A stretch of 64,000 nt of DNA from Schistosoma haematobium. Taxonomy: Eukaryota > Platyhelminthes > Trematoda > Strigeidida > Schistosomatidae. Location: the NCBI RefSeq assembly GCF_000699445.3, contig NC_067201.1, positions 20,067,001 through 20,131,000 of the forward strand, given 5' to 3'. Positions 46,891 through 58,810 of this stretch are shown here, one piece after another. The stretch's first letter is position 1, and every line of letters begins with the position of its first letter. The notes beneath the pieces were generated by a model, which did no database searches, was not told the DNA's origin, and saw nothing but the letters and a program-made list of their open reading frames with translations. The translations under genes and the position numbers were made by a program.

Positions 46891-47346
46891 CTTTCGAGAT
46901 CATAAAATAATTATATATGTGCTGTTTCAGACATATGCAAGCGCATTTATTACACGTCCACACGCTATCTTTTCAGCAGAAAAAAATCGAGTGAGTTGTG
47001 CTGGTTTTTCATGGATAAGAAACCACCTACAGAACAAAACATTCTTCGATAAAATTGTTATAATAGGGAGAGAAGGCAATTTGTTAAAATATGAAAAATA
47101 ACAAGATCGGAATATATAATATAAAATAGGGATGAGATGGTCATCTTTATGGTAGATATCGCTGGTGTCCAGGGTTATTGATAACAACGGCCTCATGTAG
47201 TGCTTCGTTGAGGTTTCAGGAAGATAGTGACCGCCAGCGTTTTCGTCAATAAAATTCGTTTTTGTTGCCTAAGCTCTCGCCACTTGACATTTTTCGGTGT
47301 TAACTATCAAGCCCCTACCGTGCATCCATTTGTTCAGCGTCGTTCG

Positions 47347-47359
47347 GTTGCTTAGTAAC
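47347..47359. promoter_or_regulatory. RFX-type X-box motif
   Basis: GTTGCTTAGTAAC fits the X-box pattern RYYNYY-N-RRNRAC exactly (GTTGCT, T, AGTAAC). RFX factors use such sites at ciliary and centriolar genes. It sits between the candidate minus gene and the plus-strand LRRCC1-like gene, about 2.2 kb before the likely LRRCC1 start, or closer if an untranslated first exon lies near 47400. A single 13-bp match can arise by chance. Confidence 0.4.
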
Positions 47360-49515
47360 CTCTGGAGTTGTGTTGCACACAAGGGACAAGTTGTTATGCA
47401 AACACAATGCACCCACAAGACATTTCATCAATTTGGTGAGTAACTGACTCCAAATTGTCAATTGACTTGAGTGATGCTATATAGTTAGATCAGTTATATT
47501 TTTAACTGGACAAAACAACTTTCAGTCACAAGTGGTTGAATGTGTTGATTTTTCCTTCAAGTTATTTCAAGCACTAAGCCAAAATTCAGTCTTAACATTA
47601 TATGTAAAACAATAATACCAGTTGAAAGAGGCTCAATGTAACATATGCCAATAAAATAGAGATACTAAGACAAGCCTAACAAATGTAATCAAAATGAAAT
47701 CATTTATGCACTTATCAGTTGATAATTATTGTGAAGTACTGTCTTATTTTGTAGGTTATCGTGGAGCACATAGAACCGTAAAGTTCGTCTGCTACAATTC
47801 ATAAAAATACAACTACATAAGCTAGAAGTTATCTACAAACCAGTTGCAGACAATAAGCCAATTCATTATGCCTATGATAAGTTTACTTTCATCTGCTATG
47901 AATATTGTCCCGTGTTTATTCACTTCTGTGCACAACAGAATGAATGAATCTTTTTTGAATGATGTGAATTTGGAATAAAGTGCCGGAATTTGCATGATGT
48001 GCGTGTTTATGAGTCACACAGCTATTTATGCATTTAAATGCTTAAATTTCTCTTTGAATCCAGTTATAAACTTCAACTAATGAGAGACGGTGTGTTTAGT
48101 GAGAGACTTAGAGTGAAGATCTACTACCTCTTACTCAACGGGTACTTGGATCTAAGCTGCTGATATAAGAATACGAGATCCATCTTTCATATATGAGGGC
48201 CCTACACTATGCCAGAGTTATGTTAATTCTAGGCTGGGCTTGATTCCACACAAATCATGCGAGAATGAAGGTTTTATACTTCAGCTGAGTACTTTTAATA
48301 CGTCATATATGGCATACGTATGTAAATTTGTCATAATGCAACGACCTGATATATCAAATCTTACATCGAAGTCACATAATTGACTACACTGACTCGTCTC
48401 ATCTTGAAAATCAGCAATATGTTGTTAAGTGCTTCTGAACAACACATTTTGACTGGAGATGACGTAATATATTTGATGTGGAATGATATGAGTTACACAG
48501 AATGGCCACGCCTGCAAGTCTGAGCTATGTCATATCATACAATTCCCTCGTTAATCAAATATTCTGCATCAAAGGTCGTGTATTACGAGCCAATATGACC
48601 ACATGTACACTGTCTTTGCCAACCATGTCGAGTCATAAGCGCTATATGTTCCGGGATAACTTATATTATTAAGTCAACCATGAAACACTATGGGAGGTTC
48701 TATGCCTGTATGTCACAAATTCACTTCTATAACACCATAATAGTATGGGATTTTTCCAACTCACTTTACGAATTATATGGACGGATTATATCCCTGTTCT
48801 TATTTCGGCACTCTGTATAATATTGAGTATCAAGAAACAATCTCGCTTTAGTTAACCATATCCATGCATTGTAGCAGGAGAACCTGACTTCCTTTCGGCG
48901 TTTTTGAAAGTGAGTTCAACGTGATTTTGTTGACCACACATCAGTAACCGGAAATATCAGCCTTTACACTGACATATTAGTATATTTAAATGCTCCCAAG
49001 TATATGCATTGTGTCTTCACCTTGATGGTAGACAGCCAATACTACAAATCCGACCATAACCATAAAAACGTGGAAGCAATGTGTGGTAGGTTTAGCCAAA
49101 CACTTGACCATAAGAACAACAACCCGGAATCACACACCAATGAAATGACCATGTGTTGATAATATCCCAGTATATATTAACACTAAGAATTTGTGAGTGA
49201 GCATTTGGAGCATAGCTCGCAAAAAGACAGGAAGTGAGAGACATAAATGCTTGACAAACCGGAAAAAGGTAGACTGTTCGCAGTAAGCAAAACTGAAAAA
49301 TGAAACCCAAGCGAAATGTTAGTAAGGGTGCAGAAAAGACCAATCGATCTATACACGTTCGTTATAAATGCTGTCAAATATTGAGCATTGTACACATTTT
49401 TCCAGGCTATTTACTTGGTTGTGATGTGTGCGACTTTTTGGATGTCGTTTACTTTTCGGCGTTTTATTATGATTACATTTCGGGACAATTCTCGGATCTA
49501 TCACAAGATCTAAGT
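47360..49515. other. Upstream region of the LRRCC1-like gene
   Basis: A possible 5' leader exon near 47395-47441 ends in a donor-like TTTGGTGAGT. A strong acceptor (CACATTTTTCCAG at 49393-49405) precedes the LRR start and could take a cis or spliced-leader junction. No repeat family is recognised in this 2.1 kb. The minus frames at 49092-49395 look like shadows. Confidence 0.4.
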
Positions 49516-49778
49516 ATGAGAACTGAGTTGGAATTTATCAATTCTGGGATCGATAGTATTAACGGTCTTAATTTGTCTCCAAATATAACGGTGTTGAATT
49601 TGCACCACAATCGCATTTCAAAGATAAATGGACTCACAAAAGCGACATTGTTGCGTTATTTGGATTTATCTTCTAATTATATTAGTAAGATATGTGGACT
49701 CGATAATTTGCAGCATCTTCGAATTTTGAACTTGTCATCCAATAAGATTCGGTCCATTGATTCATTAGAGAACTTAAA
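49516..49778 (+). CDS. LRRCC1: LRRCC1-like protein, first coding exon (LRRs 1-3)
   Basis: From ATG 49516 this encodes 87 residues plus two bases. It carries SDS22-type leucine-rich repeats: VLNLHHNRISKINGL, YLDLSSNYISKICGL and ILNLSSNKIRSIDSL. The segment before them (EFINSGIDSINGLNL) lines up with the start of the LRR cap in animal LRRCC1 (CLERC), a centriole and ciliary base protein. The donor is AAA|GTAGGT. The frame is open upstream to ATG 49300, but that part spans a strong acceptor at 49405 and is not LRR-like, so the start at 49516 is preferred and not certain. Confidence 0.8.
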
Positions 49779-50419
49779 GTAGGTTTAAATGCTTATGTCT
49801 TTTTATTTAAAATCAGTTCTGGTGAATGTATTTTCCAACGTCGTATGTCAGTCTAAAATGCATATATAGTTATGTAGTCATGTGGTGCTATTTTGATACA
49901 CGATATCTATTGAAGTTTAGCAAATATCTCGGAAATAATGTTTAAAAAATTTGGGAATCAGAACCAATATAAGTCAAAATTTGATTGTGAACAAGAGTTC
50001 ACAGATCGATAGTTTCACTGTAAAGAGACGCTGGTGCAGGTGTTGAAGCGAATAATTCATGCTTTGTCGAACTTATTTAAACGTTCATATAAATGATAGG
50101 TTCATTTAGCTAAATAAAAAGTTCCATCATGGATTTTGAACTCTTAATACTGGACATAACTTTGGTGTGGTCTCATTTCTACGATATCCAAAATAACAAA
50201 ATCATACTCGTAGTCTACATTTAGTCGAAGTAATTCAATGCAATCAGTTAATCAGTGTGTTGCCCTTACCTCTTATATTTTGTGTGGATAGCGGTAAGTT
50301 TATTCATTATCCACATTAATGGCACTATGTTAAATCGTGTTTAGATATCTTATCCTCTTAACTGTAAACTTTTCAGTTCGCAAGCCCTCTTCTGCTCCTC
50401 GTTTTTCTTGTTTTTCCAG
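49779..50419. other. LRRCC1-like intron 1
   Basis: Starts GTAGGT and ends TTGTTTTTCCAG. No repeat recognised. Confidence 0.8.
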
Positions 50420-50643
50420 TTGTTTAGTCCGTTTAGATGTCTCTTTCAATGAAATAACTAGCCTAGTTGGTTTGAAAAAACTATTTGGTCCCGGTTACAG
50501 TTTGACTGCTATTATATTACAGGGAAATCAAATCCAGTCCAAGTCACATATCTTGGAGTGCTTGAAAAATTTAGTTAATTTGCGCCAATTAGTTTTGCTC
50601 AATCCACAAACAGGAGATAGTAATCCTGTTTGTGGCGAACCAG
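50420..50643 (+). CDS. LRRCC1: LRRCC1-like protein, exon 2 (LRR 4-5)
   Basis: This exon encodes residues 88-163: NCLVRLDVSFNEITSLVGL, then LTAIILQGNQIQS and LRQLVLLNPQTGDSNPVC. The last segment matches the LRRCC1-specific LRR end (GDDNPVCRLPGYR in the vertebrate protein, from memory). The acceptor at 50418-50419 is preceded by a long T tract and the donor is CCAG|GTAAAC. Phase 2 in and 1 out agree with both neighbours. The reading frame upstream of 50420 is intron. Confidence 0.9.
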
Positions 50644-52439
50644 GTAAACACATATATTTGTTCTAACTGTACCTATAGATTTTTTATGTTGATACTGTAT
50701 TCAGTAGTAATGGTAAATGAAGGTATATGAATTTTGTGCTAAAGCAAAGTCTATACATCTTGCTGTGTTATTAATTGTTCAAAACAACTTTATCGCGTGC
50801 TGATTAAAGAGTGGCTTTTTGCAAGCTCTTACATTTGCTACACAATTCAACGCCGGTTTCCATCATCTCTGTCCAGATATTGATCGTTAGTACTTTTCGA
50901 TAGCCAAATGATCACATGGCAACATAACTTGTCAGTCACTTTAGTATTCATGAATCAGGGAGGTATTTTTAACTTTTATCACTTTTTAACAAGATTAGCG
51001 CATCAGATTACAACACAATGTTAATTCATTGATTATACACGCATTCGTTAATTGCACATTTCCTGTAAAAGGTATACAACATTGTTTCGCTATTAGCTTC
51101 TATACATCTCTTATTATTATGACTATTACGGTTATCCCATAATTTTTTTTATTATTTTGGCTACTGAAACGAAAAGATACATAAATGTTTATTACAATTA
51201 GATTTGTCTAAAAAAAACTTTTAGCTACTGGTTAAACGTCATTCTAAAAGTGTTGACGCATAAAGTCTTGAAATGATAGGTTTTTGGCCGAAAATCGTTT
51301 CCATAAATTCAACTTAATTGGCTAGTATCTTATTTTATTTCAAATTGAAGACCATTGAAAAATGTCTATCTTTGAGCCCTTGTACAAGATAAAGTCGTGT
51401 TTCTCTGACAACAACCATTTTATGTTTTAGGTGGTTTTGTCCACATAACTGGATGGTTTGATCATGAGGCTTTCATTGTTCTTCTGAACAACATCATTAG
51501 CACAAACTTCAGGTAGAAGTGAATTATTTGAATTTCTCTACATATGGCTCACAGTCTGTTTTGTGGAGAAATTCGAATACTTCACCTCTACCTGAAATTT
51601 GTTGTTGATGATGTTGTTTAAAAGAACTACGAACAGAACTCCCAAATTATCCGCTTGAGCTAAAAATTTTCTTCACAATCTCAAAATTTCATATGTTGTT
51701 AGGTTCTACTTTTAACTGGTTTGAATCAAATACTTGTTTACTATATATACAATTTCATAACTCTGGTCAGATTTTTGGACTTTACACTGAGATATAAAAC
51801 TATTACGGAAATATAAAACGGCTTACTCTAACTTTTTTTTAAAATAAAGTTTTATAATGGTAGCTTAGTGATATTAGTAATCACCATTTCTCCACCGTAG
51901 TATCGATCGTCAAAGAAAATGTGTAAAATACCATAAACTACAGTGAGGCGCGTAATCAATGCTTACAAACTTGTCGAAGTAAATGTGACACATAGTCGTC
52001 AGACGTAACTAAGGTTAAGTCATGATTAAATTTTCAATCGCGTGTACGGTTAATACGAGGGCCTTATAAATCTCAGGAGGTCTAAATGGATAGTCTTTCA
52101 ATAATCGGCAACAATCTAGCCAATTGAGAAATTGCGCTAGTACTCAATTAGGTTGAATATAAGTCATTGGGGAAAAGCATATTGAGTAAAATGTAGACCA
52201 ACGCGAACAATTCGATAGTTTTGTCACATTTCGAGTTTTTCTAAAAGTTGAAAATGTCTTGATAATCAACCTTGAATCCATAACTAAAAGGATCCATTGT
52301 ATCATTGAAAAAGGAAGGTAATTCAGCAAAGAACATTTTATTTTCAACGACTTCATTTACTTAATCTGAACAATCGTATTTATAGTCAGTTTTATTTGCT
52401 AAATAAAGCTCTATGGTGAGATAGAAAGGTGCAAATTAA
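50644..52439. other. LRRCC1-like intron 2, with a foldback at 51449-51640
   Basis: Mostly unrecognised AT-rich sequence. At 51449-51545 a block related to 16380-16480 occurs, and it is followed at about 51550-51640 by an inverted copy (GAAATTCGAATACTTCACC and ACCTGAAATTTG), which gives a potential hairpin. The family is unknown. Confidence 0.55.
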
Positions 52440-52990
52440 TTTAAAAGCTTGGAGTGGTATGTTGTTAAGAATTAAAAATGAAACATTTAAAGGAAAGTAC
52501 GTAATAATCGGCTAGTGAAAAAGTTGTAAGGTGGAATAATTGTCTATTTGATAGTTATTAAGAACAAAACAATTAAAAGTCGTGATAATTGCTAATTAAT
52601 ATTCATGAAAAATAATTAGGAGGGAGTGGGAATAATAAGCTAGATAAAAATTATTGGGGACGATAGATTTAGGAAGATAGAAAGGGAGGTTAGGGCCATG
52701 GAAGAATGAGGTACTGAAAATACCCTTGTTGTTAAGCTTAAAATGGTGTATGACAATAGCCTCCATTGTACATAAGTTTTTCACTCTCATTTTTATTAAG
52801 CTAACTCTTTTGACTCTGTGTGGCCGGAATTGACTAGATGCTCTAAGATTGAGCTTTTGACTGACTTCTTTAATCCTTTGGAGAGTCATGCCGGGTAATT
52901 TTTGAATATGCGTCTCAAAAGAGTTCGCCTTGTGTGGCCAATATAACCCGCTCTACACAAGCAAGTAAACTGATAGCTGCATATTAGTTC
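52440..52990 (-). mobile_element. Penelope-like element remnant with GIY-YIG endonuclease
   Basis: The minus frame 52978 down to 52796, interrupted by one stop (at about 52870), reads CLCRAGYIGHTRRTLLRRI, then KNYPA, LSKGLKKS, and SILEHLVNSGHTESKEL. This is the C-terminal endonuclease typical of Penelope-like retroelements: Tyr-Ile-Gly motif, a downstream Arg, and the ILEHL..GH block. The RT domain is missing to the right (towards 53100), and sequence to 52440 is probable 3' untranslated region. Confidence 0.7.
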
Positions 52991-53786
52991 GACCCAAAGC
53001 TGAATCTAGTCTTTCACACAAATAGAATTGAATATAAATACGACTATTAAGCTTAAGTCAATGAAATCATTGAAAAGAAAATTTTCTTTGCTGATTTACC
53101 GCTTTTTTTCAATCCTGAACAGCAATGGAATAAAGTAGTGGCTGAAACTTACAACATGATAAATAAAGTCAAAACTTAGTAAAAAATTAAGAGTGCATAT
53201 ATATGTATTCTTTTAATCTGGGGCCTTAACCTATAAGTCTACACAACGTCACTGACCGACTTGCCATTTCTATGTAGTACCTGTTTCTATTCTAGATATT
53301 CCCACTTGATGATTTCAACATATCCAATGAATTATTTGAAAAAATATATGCTCAGATACTAACAACCTGTGTAATAGCCTTTCCACATAAATTTGTGTTT
53401 TATAATCATAAGATAACAACACTAAGCCAACTTTATACACATCTCTTTATGTCACTAGTCTATGATCACCGTTATGTAGTGTAATTACTTTAATATTATT
53501 TTTCCAGTTTGGTTGAGCTGTATTATATCTTTCGTTGACTCTTTGAACTATTTATGAATTTATTTGTAAAAAGGCTACAGTTAGCATCATTTTAACAGCT
53601 TATTTACTTTCTTAGGATGATCCATCATTTTTACAATCAGACTACGTTTAAAAAATATTGCTAAATTAATATCGTTAGAAGATGGATGGATTTCATTTGA
53701 GATAATGTATCATTATGTAACATACCTACTCATTTATTTTATTTTTCAATTTGCATATGTTATTGGGTTTTTGTTCTTTCCTCCAG
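52991..53786. other. LRRCC1-like intron 2, right part
   Basis: No recognised feature apart from possible Penelope-like decay. Ends in TTCTTTCCTCCAG. Confidence 0.5.
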
Positions 53787-53891
53787 ATTATCGTCTAGAT
53801 TTACTTCAGGGTCTTCCTCAATTAGAAATATTAGATCACGTTGACAGAATGGGCCGTTCCACTCAAATTAATGTTTTGGCTGATTTGCCAG
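53787..53891 (+). CDS. LRRCC1: LRRCC1-like protein, exon 3 (LRR cap)
   Basis: This exon encodes residues 163-197: DYRLDLLQGLPQLEILDHV, then DRMGRSTQINVLADLPG. The LPQLEILD segment is the LRR-cap signature following NPVC..GYR in LRRCC1. The acceptor is CTTTCCTCCAG at 53776-53786 and the donor is CCAG|GTAGAT at 53892. Phase 1 in and 1 out. The intron before it contains the Penelope-like remnant. Confidence 0.9.
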
Positions 53892-54480
53892 GTAGATTAA
53901 ATATGCTTACTTTATCCCCACATCTGTATATCTCAGTATTAGTTGTTTTTATAGTGTGGTGGCTCAGTTGCTACGTTGTTCAGCTTTCAGTCACTAGACT
54001 ATAGATTCAAATGCCTCTTAAACTATTTTTTGTTCACCAGGGTATTATTACAAGCCCTCATAAAGAAAGTATGCCTTGAAACCGGATCCATAAACTTGTA
54101 GTTGATATACGATTAATGGTTTCAGTATAAAATTGCTTCAGTCTTAATTCAGTCGAATGTTGTGAGAACACATTGTAAATGTGAAAAAGTGTTTATGTTC
54201 CGAGTTATTGCTTTATTTGAATTATTATGACGAAGTATAATCCGTCAAACATACAAGTCACTAACAGAAATGAACCAAAATCATATTTCAAATGTCGCTG
54301 ATATCTGATGTGACCCTGTCCCAACGCTGTCATTTGAATTCGAGATGTCGAGTCTATTTTCAGGAGAGCAGGATGATACGGTGGCCTAATCAGAAATTTC
54401 CAACTGAGAAATATACTTAGTTGACTAATAAATAGCCAATTTTGCAATGGAAATTAGCTCTCGATAGGCTCTATGTTCTT

Positions 54481-54484
<4 letters not shown>
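53892..54484. other. Intron sequence, nothing firm
   Basis: A weak tRNA-like block (GGTGGCTCAGTTGC, AGATTCAAATGCC) lies at about 53960-54020. No other feature. Confidence 0.4.

Positions 54485-54538
<54 letters not shown>
54485..54538 (+). repeat. TA dinucleotide microsatellite
   Basis: About 27 TA units. Tyr-Ile frames on both strands come from it. Confidence 0.97.
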
Positions 54539-54540
<2 letters not shown>

Positions 54541-54802
54541 CAAGAGTGTACAGTTGTTACTTGATTTAGATGGTGAAAAATTTTTCTCCTCAATCTTTTC
54601 ATTCAAGCAGTGGTTCGTGATTGAATGTATCAGTATTAACTCTCGGGCACCTTGCCTCACAACAATGTTAACATTTATTGCTTAATTTGAATGGATTTAG
54701 TGAATAAATTTATAACACTGTATACTGATATATTCAGTCAGTCACACTTGAACAAACTGTCGTAATTTTATTCAAACTAAACAGACTTTCTAACCTAACT
54801 AG

Positions 54803-54879
54803 AAGTGATTGCTCAAACAAGGGATATGTTGTCTGGTTTTGACACTTCAATATGTATTTTCCGGTTCAACCGTTTCTAT
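54803..54879 (+). CDS. LRRCC1: Possible LRRCC1-like linking exon
   Basis: Exon 3 leaves one base, while the next good open block (56787) needs phase 0, so an exon of 3n+2 bases is required. This 77-nt segment fits: acceptor TTCTAACCTAACTAG (branch-like CTAAC), frame EVIAQTRDMLSGFDTSICI then FRFNRFY, donor TAT|GTAAAA. The first half is a plausible soluble helix, the second is less convincing. The assignment rests on phase and splice signals only. Confidence 0.3.
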
Positions 54880-55007
54880 GTAAAAACCTATATCAGTTAT
54901 ACTATCAGGCAATTTAGTGAACGATATACCAAGAGCCTCTCTTTGTGGTTTAGAAAGGGGTCAGCCAAAGTCAATAATCAATTCTGCATTATCGTGTTTA
55001 GACAAGT

Positions 55008-55510
55008 AAACATTGGTACAAGGAGGCACCAAATAGATATGCGCCATACAAATCATTTGATTTGTGTGAGGGCTTGGATACTGCACAGGTGTTCAAATGG
55101 AAGCAGGTGGTTTTCGGAGGGGGCCACACCCGCAGCCTTTGACCTAAAGGTCTAATCCACAAGGCAGTGAGGCAACATCAGGAGATGCAGTTACATTGTA
55201 GCCAGTGACCAACGATTGGTTCACACGCCATTTGTTCCTTCAGGATCCTGGAACTCACATGCACCATTGGTTAGGAATGAGGGTTCTCAAACTCCGCTTG
55301 GTGGACTCTTCGTGTCCACCGACCCGGTTAAGGCGTCGAACATTTATTTTTTGTCCTCTCAATCTCGTAAACAATACCGCCGCGGCGAGAAGGCAGTAAT
55401 CATTACTTCCCTGGAAGTGATTGTATGCACGTGACCATGTGAGTGCATCTGGAGAGAAGGAGAGAGCTAACTCCCCCTACTCTCAGTCATACCAAGGCAT
55501 TTGGTAATAA
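55008..55510 (-). mobile_element. Family C retroposon, full-length-like copy
   Basis: Same orientation and layout as 17715-18215. The tail side (TTGTTTACTTGTCTAAACAC on the minus strand) is more degraded. No ORF; the frames at 55205-55434 are repeat-derived. Confidence 0.65.
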
Positions 55511-55974
55511 TGGGGATCTAATTACAAACACTGTTCATGAAAATAAAAAAAAAAATTACTTTTAATTAGAAAATGTTTGTCATTGGGTTGAAACTTATTG
55601 TTTCAACACATTAGTCAAAAGAAGTAATTCCTCTATGTCTAAGCTCTAATACATATCGATGTGGAGACTTCTGTTAGAAGGAAAAGGTTGAACAAGTTCT
55701 TAAACTGAATTATAATGATAATAATGAATATTTCGTTTGATTTATGTACATTTGTGGATAAAAAAATTGGGTGAAAATCGTTGATTTTGAATTTGTTTTT
55801 ATTTTTCTCCCCTAAAGAATTAAGTGGATTCCTCGACATGATTTCTACTTCCAGTTTGTCAGTAAGTTTAAAAAATGTTTGTTTTTTAAATTTATGAATA
55901 TAAGTTTAATTCGTTTAGATCCATTTACTGATTACGGTTATCATTTATCTTATGAAAAGTTTTGAATGAAGTCA

Positions 55975-56055
55975 TGTTGATGTTAGACCACTATTGAAAA
56001 CTTAAAAGCACTGGACGGCCGTTTCATCCTGTTGTGGGACTTCTCAGCAGTGCTC
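55975..56055 (-). mobile_element. SINE-A partial copy with near-complete hammerhead
   Basis: Only the hammerhead and 3' block are present. Minus strand: GCACTG / CAGTGC stem I, core CUGAGAA (invariant G8 changed to A), stem II with one wobble, GAAA, ACGGCCGUC. It lacks the Pol III head and is inactive by the core change. Confidence 0.65.
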
Positions 56056-56219
56056 ACACCATTGTAAAGAAATAAAATAGTCAAATGTCAATAACTAAAG
56101 TTACAAGAATGGTATTTATAAAATTATGTCATAAAACTACGAGTAATCAAAGTAGATTTTGTTCCTTTAAAAGATGGATTGCATATTATTTTTAAAAAAT
56201 CAATTAGACTTACGATAAA

Positions 56220-56735
56220 ATCAGCCCTCAAATGCTCTGGTACGGCCAAGAGTGGAGAGAGTTAGCTCTCTCCCTTCAAATGCTCTCACATGGTCATGTG
56301 CATACAACCACTTCCAGGAAAGTCCTACTCACTGCCTTCTCGCGGCATTACTGTTGTTTACGAAATTGAGAGGACGAAAAGCGATTGTCCGACGCTTTAA
56401 CTTGTTCGATGGGCACGATGAGTCCACCAAGCGGAGTTGGAAAACCCTCATTCCTAGACAATGATGTACATTGGATCCATGATCATGAAGGGAAAAACAA
56501 CGTATGAACCAGTCGTTGGTCACAAGCTACCATGGAGTTGCATCTCATGATGTCGCTCCACTGCCTTGTGGATCAGACCTTTATATCGAAGGCTGGGTGT
56601 GTGACCCCTTATGAAAACCACCTGCTTCGGTTTGGGTACCTGGACAGTATCCCAGCCCTCACATAAATCGAATGATTTATGTGGCGCCTCCTTGTACCAA
56701 TGTTTATATGTCTAAATAAATAAACGATAACATCA
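56220..56735 (+). mobile_element. Family C retroposon, full-length-like copy
   Basis: Starts near GCCCTCAAATGCTCTGGTACG and ends in TTTATATGTCTAAATAAATA. It lies 50 bp before a candidate LRRCC1-like exon. Confidence 0.65.
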
Positions 56736-56786
56736 ACACTGTATTCTTACTAAATTTTATTGTATGTATGTTCTGTTCATACACAG

Positions 56787-56885
56787 GGATTTGGTCATTT
56801 GGATGAAGAAAAAGACAAGAAACTGAACTATAATAAAGATCAAATACATTTGTCAGAAAATTCTGCTAATAAAGAAGTCAAGAAT
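56787..56885 (+). CDS. LRRCC1: Probable LRRCC1-like exon
   Basis: Acceptor TTCATACACAG (56785-56786), then a phase-0 frame GFGHLDEEKDKKLNYNKD and QIHLSENSANKEVKN, donor AAT|GTAATT. It is acidic and lysine-rich, as expected for the region after the LRRs. If the donor is ignored the frame ends at TAA 56898, which would make a short alternative C-terminus. It cannot follow exon 3 directly because of phase (see 54803-54879). Confidence 0.5.
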
Positions 56886-56899
56886 GTAATTAACTAAAG

Positions 56900-58019
56900 T
56901 TTATTTGATTATTTTCTGATTTCTACACTAAATAAACAAATTTGATTGGATTTAACATTGATGTTTGTTTCAAAGATGGTTCTATATTGAATAATATTAG
57001 CTTTCAAATGGATATTTTCTTCACTATATTTAGTTGAAAACTCTAACGAACAATCTGTTAGAGACGATAGGGAACAATAATTTTTTATAATTTATTTTAA
57101 TATGCTTTTGTTACTGGGCTACAGTTCGAAACCCTATATACTTTATTGATTTATGAGTCTGTGAATAATCAATTTAACAACTTTACTCGTTTATAGGTTC
57201 AGATTTGTTTCATCATAATCAAAGTATCAGTTTCAAAAATTTTAAAGTCTCGGAAGAGATATAGTAAACTTTATGACTTCTAAACTGAACTTACAAATGA
57301 TTTATTTTTATGAATAATTTAGTCCAGAAATCAGCTGAATATTTCATTTCACCGAACTACTTAATAGTATTCAGTAGTTTGTTTGACAACATTCAATTTC
57401 CACGAAGTCCAAGGTTGAAGAGTCAAATCATTGGAGCTTTACTGAAAGAATTCTATTCTGATTAGTGGATGCTATGGAAAAAGAAACCGAAAACTCATAG
57501 AGATTATCAGTTATTTTTGAGGAAACTAAAGTTTGCATGAACCAGGTGTGAATGCAACAAAGTTTAGTAATTCCGAGAATAAAATATAAGGATATGCTCA
57601 AGTGAGATAGTATAACTAGAACAGATAAACGTTAATGCCAGGCTCAGAGGTTTTTCTTATTAGTTTGTAAATGTAAACATTTGACTGGTATCTGACAAAT
57701 TAACTTCAGAACTGTCAATATTTCCCAACATAATTAAGTGTGTTTACATCACCATGTTCAATCGGGACTCATTTTTTACTTTGGAAATTAGTGTTTATTT
57801 AGGATCAATCGTATGCAGTTTAGCATATATGTTATACAAATTTAACTAGAGATATTACTGAACAGTGTATCTAGTTGGATAGACGGTGTCATGACTAATG
57901 ACTGTATTCTAAAGAATACATTTAAATGAAGTTATAATCTAGAAATTGCATTGTCAGTAATCGCTGTGGCCAATTTATCTAGATAACTTGGTCAGATTCA
58001 AATAACATAAACTACCTTA
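56900..58019. other. Intron sequence, nothing recognised
   Basis: AT-rich, no repeat family or frame. Confidence 0.5.
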
Positions 58020-58515
58020 ACTGTTGGCCCCCGAATGCCCTGGTACGGCTGAGAGTGGGGAGAGTCACCTCTCCCTCTAGAAATGCTTTCAAAGGCCACG
58101 TGGATGCCACCACTTTCAGGGATGTCCTACTCACTGCCTTCTCATGGCAGGGGTGTTGTTCACGAAATTGTGAGGACAAAAAGCGAATGTCCGACGCTTT
58201 AATCGGGTTGATGGATACAGAGAATTTACCTAGGGTAGTTGAAAAACACTCATTTCAGTATCCTGAGGGGAAAATAGCATATGAATCAATTATTGGTCAC
58301 TGTCTACACGGGACTGCATCTTTTGACGTTGCTCCACTGCCTTGTGAATCAGACCTTTAGGTCGAAGGCTCCATGTGTCCCCCCCCGAAAACCACCTATT
58401 TCAGTTTGGTCACGTCGACAGTATCCTAGCCGTCGCAAAAATCTAATGATTTATGTGGTGCATATCTTTTTGGTGCCTGCTTGTACCAATGTTTTTGTGT
58501 TTAAGTAAAACATAC
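58020..58515 (+). mobile_element. Family C retroposon, full-length-like copy
   Basis: Starts CCCCCGAATGCCCTGGTACGG and ends in CAATGTTTTTGTGTTTAAG. The 101-codon frame at 58055-58360 is within the repeat and is not a host gene. Confidence 0.65.
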
Positions 58516-58810
58516 AAAATAACCTTAACTATTGAACCTAAAACATTTTGCCTTCTGAAAGTACGTCATCAAAACAAGAAAGATACTTCAGTGTTCTTTA
58601 GCACACTTATTTTGGACAATGAAACAGTGATAAATTAACTGAATACCTATTTTGAATTCATAAACGTTCGGGCCAGGTTTTGTGTTAGTCACAGCTGACT
58701 GACTATTCTACATCTAGATATCAACCAATTTCTTCATAAAATTTATTTAAATTTCAAGAACATTTGGATGATTCACTTAAACTTCTTGTAGTCGATACAT
58801 AATTGATCGA

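Noticed and set aside
46793..47196. Opposing frames of 102 and 89 codons
   Set aside because: Neither has clear splice borders or recognisable content over its whole length; the more convincing open segment in this area is 46728-46890 on the minus strand.
49300..49515. An N-terminal extension of the LRRCC1-like protein from ATG 49300
   Set aside because: It reads through a strong splice acceptor at 49405 and has no LRR character; kept only as an alternative start.
54454..54685. Tyr-Ile repeat frames on both strands
   Set aside because: They come from the TA microsatellite.
58055..58360. A 101-codon plus frame
   Set aside because: It lies wholly inside a family C repeat whose other copies do not keep the frame.
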